A stretch of 8,946 nucleotides of DNA from JAVBQU01 sp031548675 (GCA_031548675.1 JAVBQU010000182.1:1-8946); one strand, 5' to 3'; shown: positions 1 to 6,463, counted from the stretch's first letter. The notes: generated from the letters alone by a model not told the origin. Numbers and translations: made by a program.

Positions 1-18
1 CTTATTTAAGTATATAAA

Positions 19-1542
19 TTATGGTTCTACAGTTTGTTCGTAAGCACCCAAAGTCGGATTGAAAGACCTTGCAAAGCCTTTTATATCGTAGGGGACTAAT
101 AAGCCATCGTCAGAATTACCTTGCCCCACGGCTGGCGAACCGGTTTGTAACCGTAAATCATTATGTTTGGTATCAACAAATTTCGGGTCTTTATTCCGTA
201 AGGCTTCGCAATCTGTAAATCCACTTATATTAAATGATTGCGATGACTTAATTAAACAATTCCTGAAACTGTAAATAAAATTTCCTTCTGTTCTTCCGCT
301 CAATGACAATTCGTTTTCGATATTGCCATAGATAATGCAATTGCCAAAATAGGCTTGATCTAAGTTACGCACATGAATATTTCCGTCTCTATCTTCGTAC
401 CAATTATTTAAGATAACAGAAGGTGTCACTCTTGTACCTCCGTTCCAATAATTGCCAATGGTCGAATGTCTGAAATTATAGCGTCCTCCGATAGTAAGGG
501 CTACTGCCGATTGTCCGCAATTGCTCACTACTACGTTTTCTGCATCTACGGCTGCCCCTTGAGCCAAAATGCCGTACATATGGGCATTTTTTATAATCGT
601 ATTAGATAGTTTTAAGGTCGGATTTGCATTTACGCAGCTATCTATAAGCAGCCCTATGTTTGAATTCCGGATTATGGCATTATCAATTTCATTATCTTTA
701 CTGCCTACCGACAACCAGATTCCTTCCCATTGCCCCGGCACATCTTGATAGAAAGACTCTAAGCGTGTTCCTTGAAAAGTAACAGGCGAATTGGTTGTTC
801 CGGAAACTTTAAGCGTTCCGCTGTTATAAACCCATAATCTTCCTTTGCTGGATAGATAAATATCAGTTCCTGAAGCTAGTTCTAAAATCTGCGTAGAATC
901 TACTACACAATAATCCACAACTACGTGGGGCTTATCCGTTTTCCATTTAATTGTTCCGCCCGATATTTCAACGCCGCTTTTAGCGCCTCCTTCATCTGCC
1001 AAAGAATAATATATCCGTCTTTCCCGCATTTTGTCGTCGAGATAAACAAAATATCTATTAGAATTATAATCGGGTACATGGTAATATGCATTCCGCCCAT
1101 ATGCCGAGAGCATAACTTTTTGCGTACTTCCGTTGATATTAAACATAATGGAATCAGATACGATAAAAGGCGTCGTTTTATCATTCGGATTGATATTTAC
1201 CCTTACAAAAATAGAAATACTATCTTTGGGAAGTATTTCTACATCGCTTACCGAATTTCCCATAATACCGTCAACGGTAATTCTGTAGCGGGATTGGTCG
1301 CCTTGGGGAATAAAAATTGAAGAGATTTTTATCGGGTCATTTCCATCATTATACACCCTGAGTTCGCGAAAGGCAGAACTGGTCGTTGTAAAAATCGTAT
1401 CGAAAGTGATAGTATCATTAGAAAAGGCAAGCCGAAAAGAAGAGTCTGTATTGAATTTATCTTCTTTCACGCATGAGGTCAAAGAAATAGCACAATACAA
1501 TGAAAGAAAAGCTATGCCTATGAAATATTTTAATTTGTTCAT
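19..1542 (-). CDS. Surface lipoprotein with Ig-like region and right-handed beta-helix
   Basis: A 507-aa exported protein. Residues 1-24 form a lipoprotein signal: Lys at 3 and 5, a hydrophobic core, and lipobox LTSC with Cys24 as the lipidated residue. It is followed by V-K-E-D, resembling the K-(D/E)2 export signal that sends Bacteroidota lipoproteins to the cell surface. Residues about 30-150 look like an Ig-fold ASH-type domain, with alternating beta strands and phrases such as LRVYNDGNDPIKI. Residues about 220-450 are a right-handed parallel beta-helix, with repeated short rungs rich in N, G, I and V (for example GIWLSV, NAIIRNSNIGLLI, NTIIKNA). The C-terminal segment (D-P-K-F near 452, then L-R-L-Q-T-G-S-P-A, ending L-G-A-Y-E) is the usual end of polysaccharide-lyase-like or adhesin-like helix proteins. 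No catalytic residues could be assigned, so enzyme versus structural role is open. The start is supported by the signal peptide and the promoter 29 bp upstream. It is divergent from ruvX and appears monocistronic within the window. Confidence 0.85.
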   Translation of the reverse strand: MNKLKYFIGIAFLSLYCAISLTSCVKEDKFNTDSSFRLAFSNDTITFDTIFTTTSSAFRELRVYNDGNDPIKISSIFIPQGDQSRYRITVDGIMGNSVSDVEILPKDSISIFVRVNINPNDKTTPFIVSDSIMFNINGSTQKVMLSAYGRNAYYHVPDYNSNRYFVYLDDKMRERRIYYSLADEGGAKSGVEISGGTIKWKTDKPHVVVDYCVVDSTQILELASGTDIYLSSKGRLWVYNSGTLKVSGTTNSPVTFQGTRLESFYQDVPGQWEGIWLSVGSKDNEIDNAIIRNSNIGLLIDSCVNANPTLKLSNTIIKNAHMYGILAQGAAVDAENVVVSNCGQSAVALTIGGRYNFRHSTIGNYWNGGTRVTPSVILNNWYEDRDGNIHVRNLDQAYFGNCIIYGNIENELSLSGRTEGNFIYSFRNCLIKSSQSFNISGFTDCEALRNKDPKFVDTKHNDLRLQTGSPAVGQGNSDDGLLVPYDIKGFARSFNPTLGAYEQTVEP

Positions 1543-1570
1543 CCCAAAGTGGGTAATATGTAATGAAATG

Positions 1571-1600
1571 CAAATTTACGGAAAAGTTTACTTTACACAA
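1571..1600 (-). promoter_or_regulatory. Bacteroidota-type promoter of the beta-helix lipoprotein gene
   Basis: Read on the minus strand, TTG (1598-1600) is followed by exactly 19 bases and then TAAATTTG (1571-1578). This matches the Bacteroidota primary-sigma consensus of a -33 TTG and a -7 TAnnTTTG. Transcription would start near 1563-1566, leaving a leader of about 20-25 nt before the ATG at 1542. No Shine-Dalgarno is obvious, as is common in this phylum. Confidence 0.75.
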
Positions 1601-1710
1601 CGGATTTTTACATAGATTATTGTATCTCTTCATTTTTCAAAATGTATTTATCCTTTATGGGTTTTATATTTTTTTATACGCAAAATACATTATAAATTAA
1701 GCTTTTTACG

Positions 1711-1718
1711 TAACTTTG
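1711..1718 (+). promoter_or_regulatory. Putative -7 element of the ruvX-def promoter
   Basis: TAACTTTG fits the Bacteroidota -7 consensus TAnnTTTG and lies 19 bp before the ruvX ATG, so the leader would be only about 12-15 nt. No TTG is visible 19-21 bp upstream, so the -33 half is missing or weak. The surrounding divergent intergenic region (1543-1737) is otherwise very AT-rich and holds no other gene. Confidence 0.5.
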
Positions 1719-1737
1719 CTGTCTAAAAATGTGAGTA

Positions 1738-2157
1738 ATGAGCAGGGTTTTAGCCATAGATTACGGACAAAAAAGAGTAGGTATTGCTGTAACCGATACG
1801 CTGCAAATTATTGCTACAGGGTTAAAAACTTTATCGCCCCAAGAAACTATTTCGTTTCTCAAGGGTTATATCGAACAGGAAGATGTGGAATGCATTGTTG
1901 TAGGCGAACCTCATCGGATGGATTATTCCGCTTCGGAAGTTGAGGCAGATATTCAATTATTTATTAATGATTTACAAAAATCCGTCCCCCATATCCCGGT
2001 AGTTCGCTACGATGAGCGTTTTACCTCAAAAATAGCTTCCCAATCCATATTGGATATGGGGTTGAAGAAAAAAGACCGGCAGAATAAAGGTTTAATTGAT
2101 ACAGTAAGTGCAACGCTTATTCTGCAATCTTTTTTAGAGCATAGAAACAGATTATAA
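1738..2157 (+). CDS. ruvX: RuvX/YqgF family pre-16S rRNA nuclease
   Basis: A full-length 139-aa member of the YqgF/RuvX family (RNase H-like fold), the usual size. Family knowledge assigns it to 16S rRNA 5'-end maturation; it was earlier proposed as a Holliday-junction resolvase. Visible motifs are AIDYGQKRVGIAVTD at residues 6-20, with the first acidic residue Asp8; VVGEPH at 54-59, at the usual VVGLP site; YDERFTS at 91-97; and the C-terminal DTVSATLILQSFL at 121-133, with Asp121. The ATG at 1738 gives the motif its normal distance from the N-terminus. def follows after 24 bp in the same direction, so the two are probably co-transcribed from the TAACTTTG promoter. The ruvX-def pairing is housekeeping and independent of the hydrogenase genes further on. 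Confidence 0.93.
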   Translation: MSRVLAIDYGQKRVGIAVTDTLQIIATGLKTLSPQETISFLKGYIEQEDVECIVVGEPHRMDYSASEVEADIQLFINDLQKSVPHIPVVRYDERFTSKIASQSILDMGLKKKDRQNKGLIDTVSATLILQSFLEHRNRL

Positions 2158-2181
2158 TTATTTTAAAATCTACATTACACC

Positions 2182-2748
2182 ATGATACGACCTATAATAG
2201 GCTATGGACATCCGACCTTAAAAAAAGTTGCTGCAGATATTGATAAGGATTATCCCGAGGTACAACAATTAATTGCAGATATGTATGAAACTATGTATGC
2301 CGCACACGGTGTGGGTTTGGCTGCTCCTCAAATAGATTTATCTATACGTATTATTGTAATTGATGCAAGCCCTTTTGAAGAAGATTATCCTGAAGCGAAA
2401 GATTTTAAAAAGACTTTTATTAATTTACATATAGAGGAAGAAAACGGCGAGCCTTGGTTTTTTAACGAAGGCTGTTTGAGTGTTCCCGATGTGCGTGAAG
2501 ATGTATCGCGTAAGCCGGAAATTACAGTAAGTTACTATGATGAAAATTTTAATTTCCATGAAAATGAAGTTTTCACAGGTCTTCAGGCAAGGGTTATGCA
2601 GCATGAACATGACCATTTAGAAGGTAAAATTTTCACAGACCGTTTGTCGCAATTGAAGAAAATGATGATTAAACGAAAACTAAACGATATTACACACGGA
2701 AATGTAAGTGCAGACTATAAAATGAAATTTGCTGTTACAAAACGGTAA
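2182..2748 (+). CDS. def: Peptide deformylase
   Basis: A 188-aa cytoplasmic metalloenzyme that removes the formyl group from the N-terminal Met of nascent proteins. All three family motifs are intact: GVGLAAPQ at residues 43-50, EGCLS at 96-100 with metal ligand Cys98, and QHEHDHLEGKIF at 140-151 with ligands His141 and His145 and catalytic Glu142. The insertion between motifs 1 and 2 (about residues 62-90, acidic) and the length agree with Bacteroidota deformylases. The ATG at 2182 gives the expected N-terminus beginning I-R-P-I-I-G-Y-G-H-P. It lies 24 bp after ruvX and is probably in the same transcript. No methionyl-tRNA formyltransferase gene is next to it. Confidence 0.96.
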   Translation: MIRPIIGYGHPTLKKVAADIDKDYPEVQQLIADMYETMYAAHGVGLAAPQIDLSIRIIVIDASPFEEDYPEAKDFKKTFINLHIEEENGEPWFFNEGCLSVPDVREDVSRKPEITVSYYDENFNFHENEVFTGLQARVMQHEHDHLEGKIFTDRLSQLKKMMIKRKLNDITHGNVSADYKMKFAVTKR

Positions 2749-2820
2749 TTTTCTAGTAATGCTTACAGGCAAATGTAAACTTGTAAACCCTATGCTTTTT
2801 AGCTAAATCTTGAAATCTGA

Positions 2821-2850
2821 ACCGTAGCGAAGCGAAGCTCGGCGAAGCCA
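2821..2850 (+). repeat. GC-rich GCGAAGC-iterated block in the def-TPR gap
   Basis: The 131-bp gap between def and the TPR gene is AT-rich except for this block, where GCGAAG occurs three times (about 2827, 2832 and 2842) with short self-complementary pieces such as GGCGAAGCC. It resembles the GAAGC-rich core of the repeats near 6408 and 7161, but not closely enough to assign it to the same family. No clear promoter is seen; CAAATTTG at 2849-2856 is one base from a -7 consensus but has no TTG upstream. Before the block, TTACA-N6-TGTAA near 2762-2777 could form a weak 5-bp hairpin. Confidence 0.35.
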
Positions 2851-2879
2851 AATTTGAAATAATATTAACTCATAAGCAC

Positions 2880-3419
2880 ATGAAAATTTTCAAATATATT
2901 TTTATTTCCTTTATTTGTATTTCTTTGTTTTCACAATGCCAATCACAACGTGAAAAAGATTACCAGCAAATAGCTGCTTTCGAAAATGTTTTATTTGAGA
3001 ATAAAACAACCTCTATTCAGCCTGAGAAAGCAGATTCTATCATTATGCTTTATGAAAACTATGCGTCGCATTACGAAAAAGACTCATTATCTCCCGATTA
3101 TTTATTGAGAGCCGCTGATGTTGCCATTCAAATGAAAAACGGAACTAAAGCCATCTCGCTTTTGGATAAAATTACAGGAACTTATCCTGATTGCAAACAA
3201 GCTCCCGAAGCAACCTATTACAAAGCTTTATGCTACAACGAAATATTAAAAGACAGCACTAAGGCAAGAGAAAATTGTGAGAGATTTTTGCAAAAATATC
3301 CGAATCATTACAGGGCATCCGACATAAAAGATTTACAGATGATTATAGGTCTTTCGGACACTCAGTTGATGGATATGATTTTAAAGAAATCGCAAGAACA
3401 CGAAGCATCTAACCAATAA
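2880..3419 (+). CDS. Small TPR protein, probable lipoprotein
   Basis: A 179-aa exported helical protein of unassigned function. The N-terminus (M-K-I-F-K, then a hydrophobic stretch to residue 19) is a signal peptide ending in S-Q-C at 18-20. Cys20 could be lipidated, but Gln at -1 and Phe at -3 are poor lipobox residues, so it could instead be soluble periplasmic. Residues about 73-105 and 108-142 look like tetratricopeptide repeats (Y-L-L-R-A-A-D-V-A...A-I-S-L-L-D-K-I...Y-P; then A-T-Y-Y-K-A-L-C-Y-N-E-I...A-R-E-N-C-E-R-F-L-Q-K-Y-P). This recalls the TPR modules of envelope-assembly proteins of the BamD/YbgF type, but it is much shorter and no orthology is claimed. It ends 9 bp before hydF, so the two are almost certainly co-transcribed, though one acts in the envelope and the other in the cytoplasm. 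The tail (residues about 155-179) is charged and probably disordered. Confidence 0.8.
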   Translation: MKIFKYIFISFICISLFSQCQSQREKDYQQIAAFENVLFENKTTSIQPEKADSIIMLYENYASHYEKDSLSPDYLLRAADVAIQMKNGTKAISLLDKITGTYPDCKQAPEATYYKALCYNEILKDSTKARENCERFLQKYPNHYRASDIKDLQMIIGLSDTQLMDMILKKSQEHEASNQ

Positions 3420-3428
3420 ACGCTTATT

Positions 3429-4601
3429 ATGCCTAAGGATAAGGCAATTCATATTGGAATTTTCGGAAGACGCAATACCGGAAAAAGTACTTTAATTAAT
3501 CTTTTGGCTGGACAAGAAATAGCTATCGTATCTGACCAAGCAGGAACCACTACCGACCCTGTAAAAAAGTCAATTGAAATCAAGGGTTTGGGCGCTGTGG
3601 TCTTAATTGATACGGCAGGTATTGACGATGTGGGCGAACTGGGCAGAAAACGCATCGAAAAATCGGAAGAGATTATCAAGCAGATAGATATTGCCATTCT
3701 TATATGGACACATCATAACTGGGGAAATTTTGAAGAAGTTTTAATTAAGGAATTTCAAAACTTTGATATTCCTTACCTGCTTATCCACAGCAAAAAAGAT
3801 ATTTGTCCGCTTACAGCGGAATTACAAAAAAAGTATCCCGAAACTATAGAAATTTCAACTTTCCATCATCAGAGTTTGGATTTAGTAATAACTGCTTTAC
3901 AAAAAAAGACAGAGAATCTTAATCCTGCACACAAATCTATGTTGAAAGGAGTTATTTTTGAAAACCAAAAAATTTTGTTAGTTACGCCCATTGATACGGG
4001 AGCTCCCGAAGGTCGCTTGATTTTACCTCAGGTACAACTCATCAGAGATATTTTAGATAATAAAGCTATAGCCATTACCTGTCAGCCGGAACAAATAGCC
4101 AATTGCTTACAGACTTTTACGCCTGATTTGGTAATTACAGATAGTCAGGTTTTTGATATCGTGAATAAAAGCATACCGCAAAATATTCCGCTGACGAGTT
4201 TCAGCGTAATTTTAGCCCGCCACAAGGGAGCTTTTGAAAAATATTTAATGGGTACAAAAACGATAGCTGATTTAAAAGATGGGGATAAAGTTCTCATTCT
4301 GGAAAGTTGTTCTCATCATGCTTCGTGCGAAGATATCGGACGGATAAAATTACCCAAAATGCTTTTAGGTTTTACACAAAAACAACTGGAATTTACCATT
4401 GTAGCCGGACTTTCTCCTATCCCTGATGCCATACATGAATATGCTTTGGTAATCCAATGCGGCGGATGCGTTATAACGAAAAAGCAATTGCATAACCGGC
4501 TAAAACCGGCAATAGAGGCAGATATTCCGGTTTCTAACTATGGACTTACGATTGCCTATATCAACGGAATTTTTGACAGGTCTATAGAAATTTTTAATTA
4601 A
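3429..4601 (+). CDS. hydF: [FeFe]-hydrogenase maturation GTPase HydF
   Basis: A 390-aa cytoplasmic scaffold and GTPase that receives the 2Fe precursor made by HydE and HydG and delivers it to apo-HydA. The N-terminal Era/TrmE-like GTPase has P-loop GRRNTGKS (13-20), a Thr-rich switch GTTTDP (39-44) and G3 DTAG (61-64). G4, normally NKxD, reads SKKD at 121-124. A dimerisation domain follows (about 175-270), including TPIDTGAPEGRLILPQ at 186-201. The C-terminal cluster domain has C-S-H at 294-296, then CEDIGRIKLP at 300-309, then CGGC at 344-347. The family motif is CxHx46-53HCxxC; here spacing is kept (46 residues) but the second His is Gln343. Length is normal and no frameshift is seen. It starts 9 bp after the TPR gene and is separated from hydE by 304 bp plus an HU-like gene. 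Identity is very secure; the effect of the G4 and His changes is inference. Confidence 0.95.
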   Translation: MPKDKAIHIGIFGRRNTGKSTLINLLAGQEIAIVSDQAGTTTDPVKKSIEIKGLGAVVLIDTAGIDDVGELGRKRIEKSEEIIKQIDIAILIWTHHNWGNFEEVLIKEFQNFDIPYLLIHSKKDICPLTAELQKKYPETIEISTFHHQSLDLVITALQKKTENLNPAHKSMLKGVIFENQKILLVTPIDTGAPEGRLILPQVQLIRDILDNKAIAITCQPEQIANCLQTFTPDLVITDSQVFDIVNKSIPQNIPLTSFSVILARHKGAFEKYLMGTKTIADLKDGDKVLILESCSHHASCEDIGRIKLPKMLLGFTQKQLEFTIVAGLSPIPDAIHEYALVIQCGGCVITKKQLHNRLKPAIEADIPVSNYGLTIAYINGIFDRSIEIFN

Positions 4602-4745
4602 AGAACTGGTTTAAATAAAATTGCACCATTTAAAATAGAAAAATAACAGAGCATAATACTATTTTCTCCCTCATACATAGGTTTTTTTAATGTGCAGATA
4701 AGCATTTATGAACTTTGAAACTAAATTTTTTCAAGCAAGCCTAAG

Positions 4746-4767
4746 TACTAAACAGTACCGTTTAGTA
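4746..4767. repeat. 8-bp inverted repeat, hairpin upstream of the HU-like gene
   Basis: TACTAAAC (4746-4753) pairs perfectly with GTTTAGTA (4760-4767) around the six-base loop AGTACC. This is the left-most structure of the repeat cluster. The loop and flanks repeat the AGTAC/GTACT core that also makes up the larger palindrome at 4811-4834. No T-tract follows, so it does not look like a simple intrinsic terminator. Confidence 0.75.
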
Positions 4768-4768
4768 A

Positions 4769-4825
4769 AGTAAGTAGTACTGGATACTTTAGTCTCGCAA
4801 GTGAGAAAACTTAGTAAGTAGTACT
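4769..4825. repeat. 13-bp direct repeat AGTAAGTAGTACT, two copies
   Basis: Identical 13-mers lie at 4769-4781 and 4813-4825, 44 bp apart start to start. The second copy is part of the perfect palindrome. Because its complement at 4820-4832 can pair with either copy, the RNA could form two mutually exclusive hairpins. Between the copies is a small stem TCTCG (4793-4797) with TGAGA (4802-4806) around loop CAAG, with one G-U pair. Confidence 0.75.
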
Positions 4826-4834
4826 ACTTACTAA
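4811..4834. repeat. 24-bp perfect palindrome
   Basis: TTAGTAAGTAGT (4811-4822) is followed immediately by its exact reverse complement ACTACTTACTAA (4823-4834), with no spacer. A spacer-free palindrome is better suited to binding a dimeric protein or forming a DNA cruciform than to an RNA hairpin, which needs a loop. It sits 71 bp before the HU-like start codon. Operator, recombination site or part of a small mobile repeat are all possible; the sequence does not decide. Confidence 0.8.
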
Positions 4835-4905
4835 ATCTATACAAAGCCTGTAAGCTTAGATATACGGATGGAGAATATGTTTTTATTTAGAAAAAAATAA
4901 TAGCT

Positions 4906-5301
4906 ATGAGTGTACAATATAAGATGATTCAGATAGCTGATACTATTAATAAACCACCCAAAAAAGGCTTAAAGCCCAGTGTGGTTAGCAAGGGAACTTT
5001 CGATTTGAAAATGCTTGCCAAAGAAATATCATCCGCATCATCCTTGTCCGAAGGCGACGTTTACAGTTCTATGATTAATATGCGTGATATGATGGTGTTT
5101 TTGCTACAAAATGGATTCAATGTAAAAATTGATGATTTGGGAACCTTTTCTGTTACAGCCCAAAGCCGGATAGTGGAATCTGCATCAGAAATACGTGCAG
5201 CCTCCATTCATTTCAAAAGGGTAGCTTTCAGACCTGCAAGGTCGCTGAAAGATACTATGCAGAAAACACAATTTGAAAGAATCAAGGATAAGAAAATCTA
5301 A
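4906..5301 (+). CDS. HU-related DNA-binding protein, Bacteroidales type
   Basis: A 131-aa protein resembling the HU-related histone-like family common in Bacteroidales. Family features seen are an N-terminal segment beginning M-S-V-Q-Y-K-M (family members usually start with a similar short strand), the helical part at about 32-70 (D-L-K-M-L-A-K-E-I then D-V-Y-S-S-M-I-N-M), the conserved turn DDLGTF at 76-81, and RVAFRPARSLKD at 105-116, corresponding to the HU beta arm and C-terminal helix. No C-terminal Ig extension is present; the tail is a short basic K-D-K-K-I. It should bind and bend DNA as a dimer with little sequence specificity. It ends only 5 bp before hydE, so the two are co-transcribed. 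Whether it has a role in hydrogenase gene expression or is a chance neighbour cannot be told from the sequence. Confidence 0.85.
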   Translation: MSVQYKMIQIADTINKPPKKGLKPSVVSKGTFDLKMLAKEISSASSLSEGDVYSSMINMRDMMVFLLQNGFNVKIDDLGTFSVTAQSRIVESASEIRAASIHFKRVAFRPARSLKDTMQKTQFERIKDKKI

Positions 5302-5306
5302 ACCGT

Positions 5307-6401
5307 ATGAACCTCCAGCATCTGTTAAATAAAGAATCGTGGTCGAAAGACGAACTTATTATGTTATTATCTTGCAAAGATCATGACCTGCAATTGCTTT
5401 TACAAAAAGGACTTGAAACCAAAGCTAAATATGTAGGACGCAAGGTTTATTTACGGGGCTTAATAGAGTTATCGAATACTTGTGCTAAAAACTGTTTGTA
5501 TTGCGGCATCCGTTGTGGAAATTTGCAAATTGAACGTTATTTTTTAAGCGATGAAGAGGTTTTGAATGCTGTAGATTTTGCTGTAGAACATAATTTTGCA
5601 TCTATTGTAATGCAATCAGGTGAGCGAACCGATAAGGCTTTTACAGATAGGGTAACTTCTCTCTTACAAAAAATAAAACAAAGGCATAACCAGCCTATCG
5701 GTATAACTTTATCAATGGGCGAACAAACCGAAGAGGTTTACCGCCGATGGATGGATGCCGGAGCAAATCGGTATCTGCTGCGTATCGAATCTACAAATCT
5801 CGATTTGTATCACAAAATACATCCCAACGACAGCCTGCACAATTATCAAAAACGTTTGGATAGCTTATCCTTATTGAAGAAATTAGGTTATCAAACCGGA
5901 ACCGGCGTAATGATTGGGCTGCCATTTCAAACTTTGGACGATTTGGCTGATGATTTATTATTTTTCAAAGAATTTGATGTAGATATGATAGGCATGGGTC
6001 CTTATGTGGAACATCCCGATACGCCCCTATTCGAATACCAATCTCTGTTACAGCCTAAAGAACAGCGTTTGGAATTGGCATTAAAAATGATTGCTGTTTT
6101 ACGGATTATGATGCCGGAAATAAATATTGCAGCAGCTACGGCACTGCAATCGCTGGATGATTTGGGTAGGGAAAAAGCCCTTTTGGCAGGAGCGAACGTG
6201 GTGATGCCTAATCTTACACCCGAAAAATACCGCGAGGGTTATAAGCTTTATGAAAATAAACCCGGCACACACGAAGAGGCTCATGATACTACTGCGGCTT
6301 TAGAAAGACGCATTCTTTCTGTAGGTGATACCATTGCATACGGCGAGCAGGGCGACTCGAAGCATTTTACATTTAAGAAAACAAATTATAACCTTTCATA
6401 A
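5307..6401 (+). CDS. hydE: [FeFe]-hydrogenase maturation radical SAM enzyme HydE
   Basis: A 364-aa cytoplasmic radical SAM enzyme that acts with HydG and HydF in assembling the H-cluster 2Fe site; current models have it process the HydG-made Fe(CO)2(CN)-Cys complex. The [4Fe-4S]-SAM motif CxxxCxxC is C59-A-K-N-C63-L-Y-C66, followed by G-I-R and the family signature RYFLS (77-81). Further family landmarks are VMQSGE (101-106), RIES (159-162), GTGVMIGLP (198-206) and GMGPY (229-233), with the TIM-barrel end PNLTP at 301-305. The second, optional cluster site near the C-terminus (CX7CX2C in some HydE) is absent: there are no Cys after residue 70. An extra Cys70 lies four residues past the cluster motif. 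It starts 5 bp after the HU-like gene. hydG is not in this window. Confidence 0.95.
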   Translation: MNLQHLLNKESWSKDELIMLLSCKDHDLQLLLQKGLETKAKYVGRKVYLRGLIELSNTCAKNCLYCGIRCGNLQIERYFLSDEEVLNAVDFAVEHNFASIVMQSGERTDKAFTDRVTSLLQKIKQRHNQPIGITLSMGEQTEEVYRRWMDAGANRYLLRIESTNLDLYHKIHPNDSLHNYQKRLDSLSLLKKLGYQTGTGVMIGLPFQTLDDLADDLLFFKEFDVDMIGMGPYVEHPDTPLFEYQSLLQPKEQRLELALKMIAVLRIMMPEINIAAATALQSLDDLGREKALLAGANVVMPNLTPEKYREGYKLYENKPGTHEEAHDTTAALERRILSVGDTIAYGEQGDSKHFTFKKTNYNLS

Positions 6402-6407
6402 AGCTAT

Positions 6408-6444
6408 GGATTGCTTGGCTATTGCAGCAATGACGAAGTAATCT
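6408..6444. repeat. Short dispersed-type inverted repeat after hydE
   Basis: A 37-bp symmetric element: GGATTGCTT (6408-6416) and AAGTAATCT (6436-6444) form the outer arms, pairing with two G-T mismatches, and ATTGC-A-GCAAT (6421-6431) forms a perfect inner palindrome. It shares GATTGCTT and GCAATGACG with the larger repeat at 7161-7256, so I read both as members of one family. It fills most of the 62-bp hydE-Nudix gap. There is no T-tract, so terminator function is uncertain. Confidence 0.6.
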
Positions 6445-6463
6445 AAAAGCTAAAACATAAGCA

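Larger units (their letters stand above)
4602..4905. other. 304-bp non-coding region between hydF and the HU-like gene
   Basis: No credible gene is seen on either strand. The left part (4602-4740) is AT-rich and mostly plain; GAACTTTG at 4710-4717 is one base off a Bacteroidota -7 element but lacks a TTG at the right distance. The middle (4741-4834) is a dense cluster of inverted and direct repeats, listed separately. The right part (4835-4905) is AT-rich leader up to the ATG at 4906. The gap suggests the hydF and hydE units are separately transcribed or that expression is modulated between them, but no clear promoter was found. Confidence 0.7.

Noticed and set aside
925..1320. Long open frame on the plus strand inside the beta-helix lipoprotein gene
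   Set aside because: It lies antisense to a convincing signal-peptide protein, and its translation has no recognisable domain.
1716..1943. Overlapping open frame over the start of ruvX
   Set aside because: It is a frame-shifted reading of ruvX DNA; the RuvX frame carries all family motifs.
2880..3419. Assignment of the TPR protein as BamD or YbgF
   Set aside because: It is far shorter than BamD and lacks the diagnostic regions of either; only generic TPR features are visible.
4710..4717. GAACTTTG as a promoter for the HU-like gene
   Set aside because: The first base of the -7 consensus is wrong, no TTG lies 19-21 bp upstream, and the leader would be almost 190 nt; kept only as a weak possibility.
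4741..4834. CRISPR array or intrinsic terminator in the hydF-HU gap
   Set aside because: There are only two direct-repeat copies with no regular spacer, and no T-tract follows any of the hairpins.
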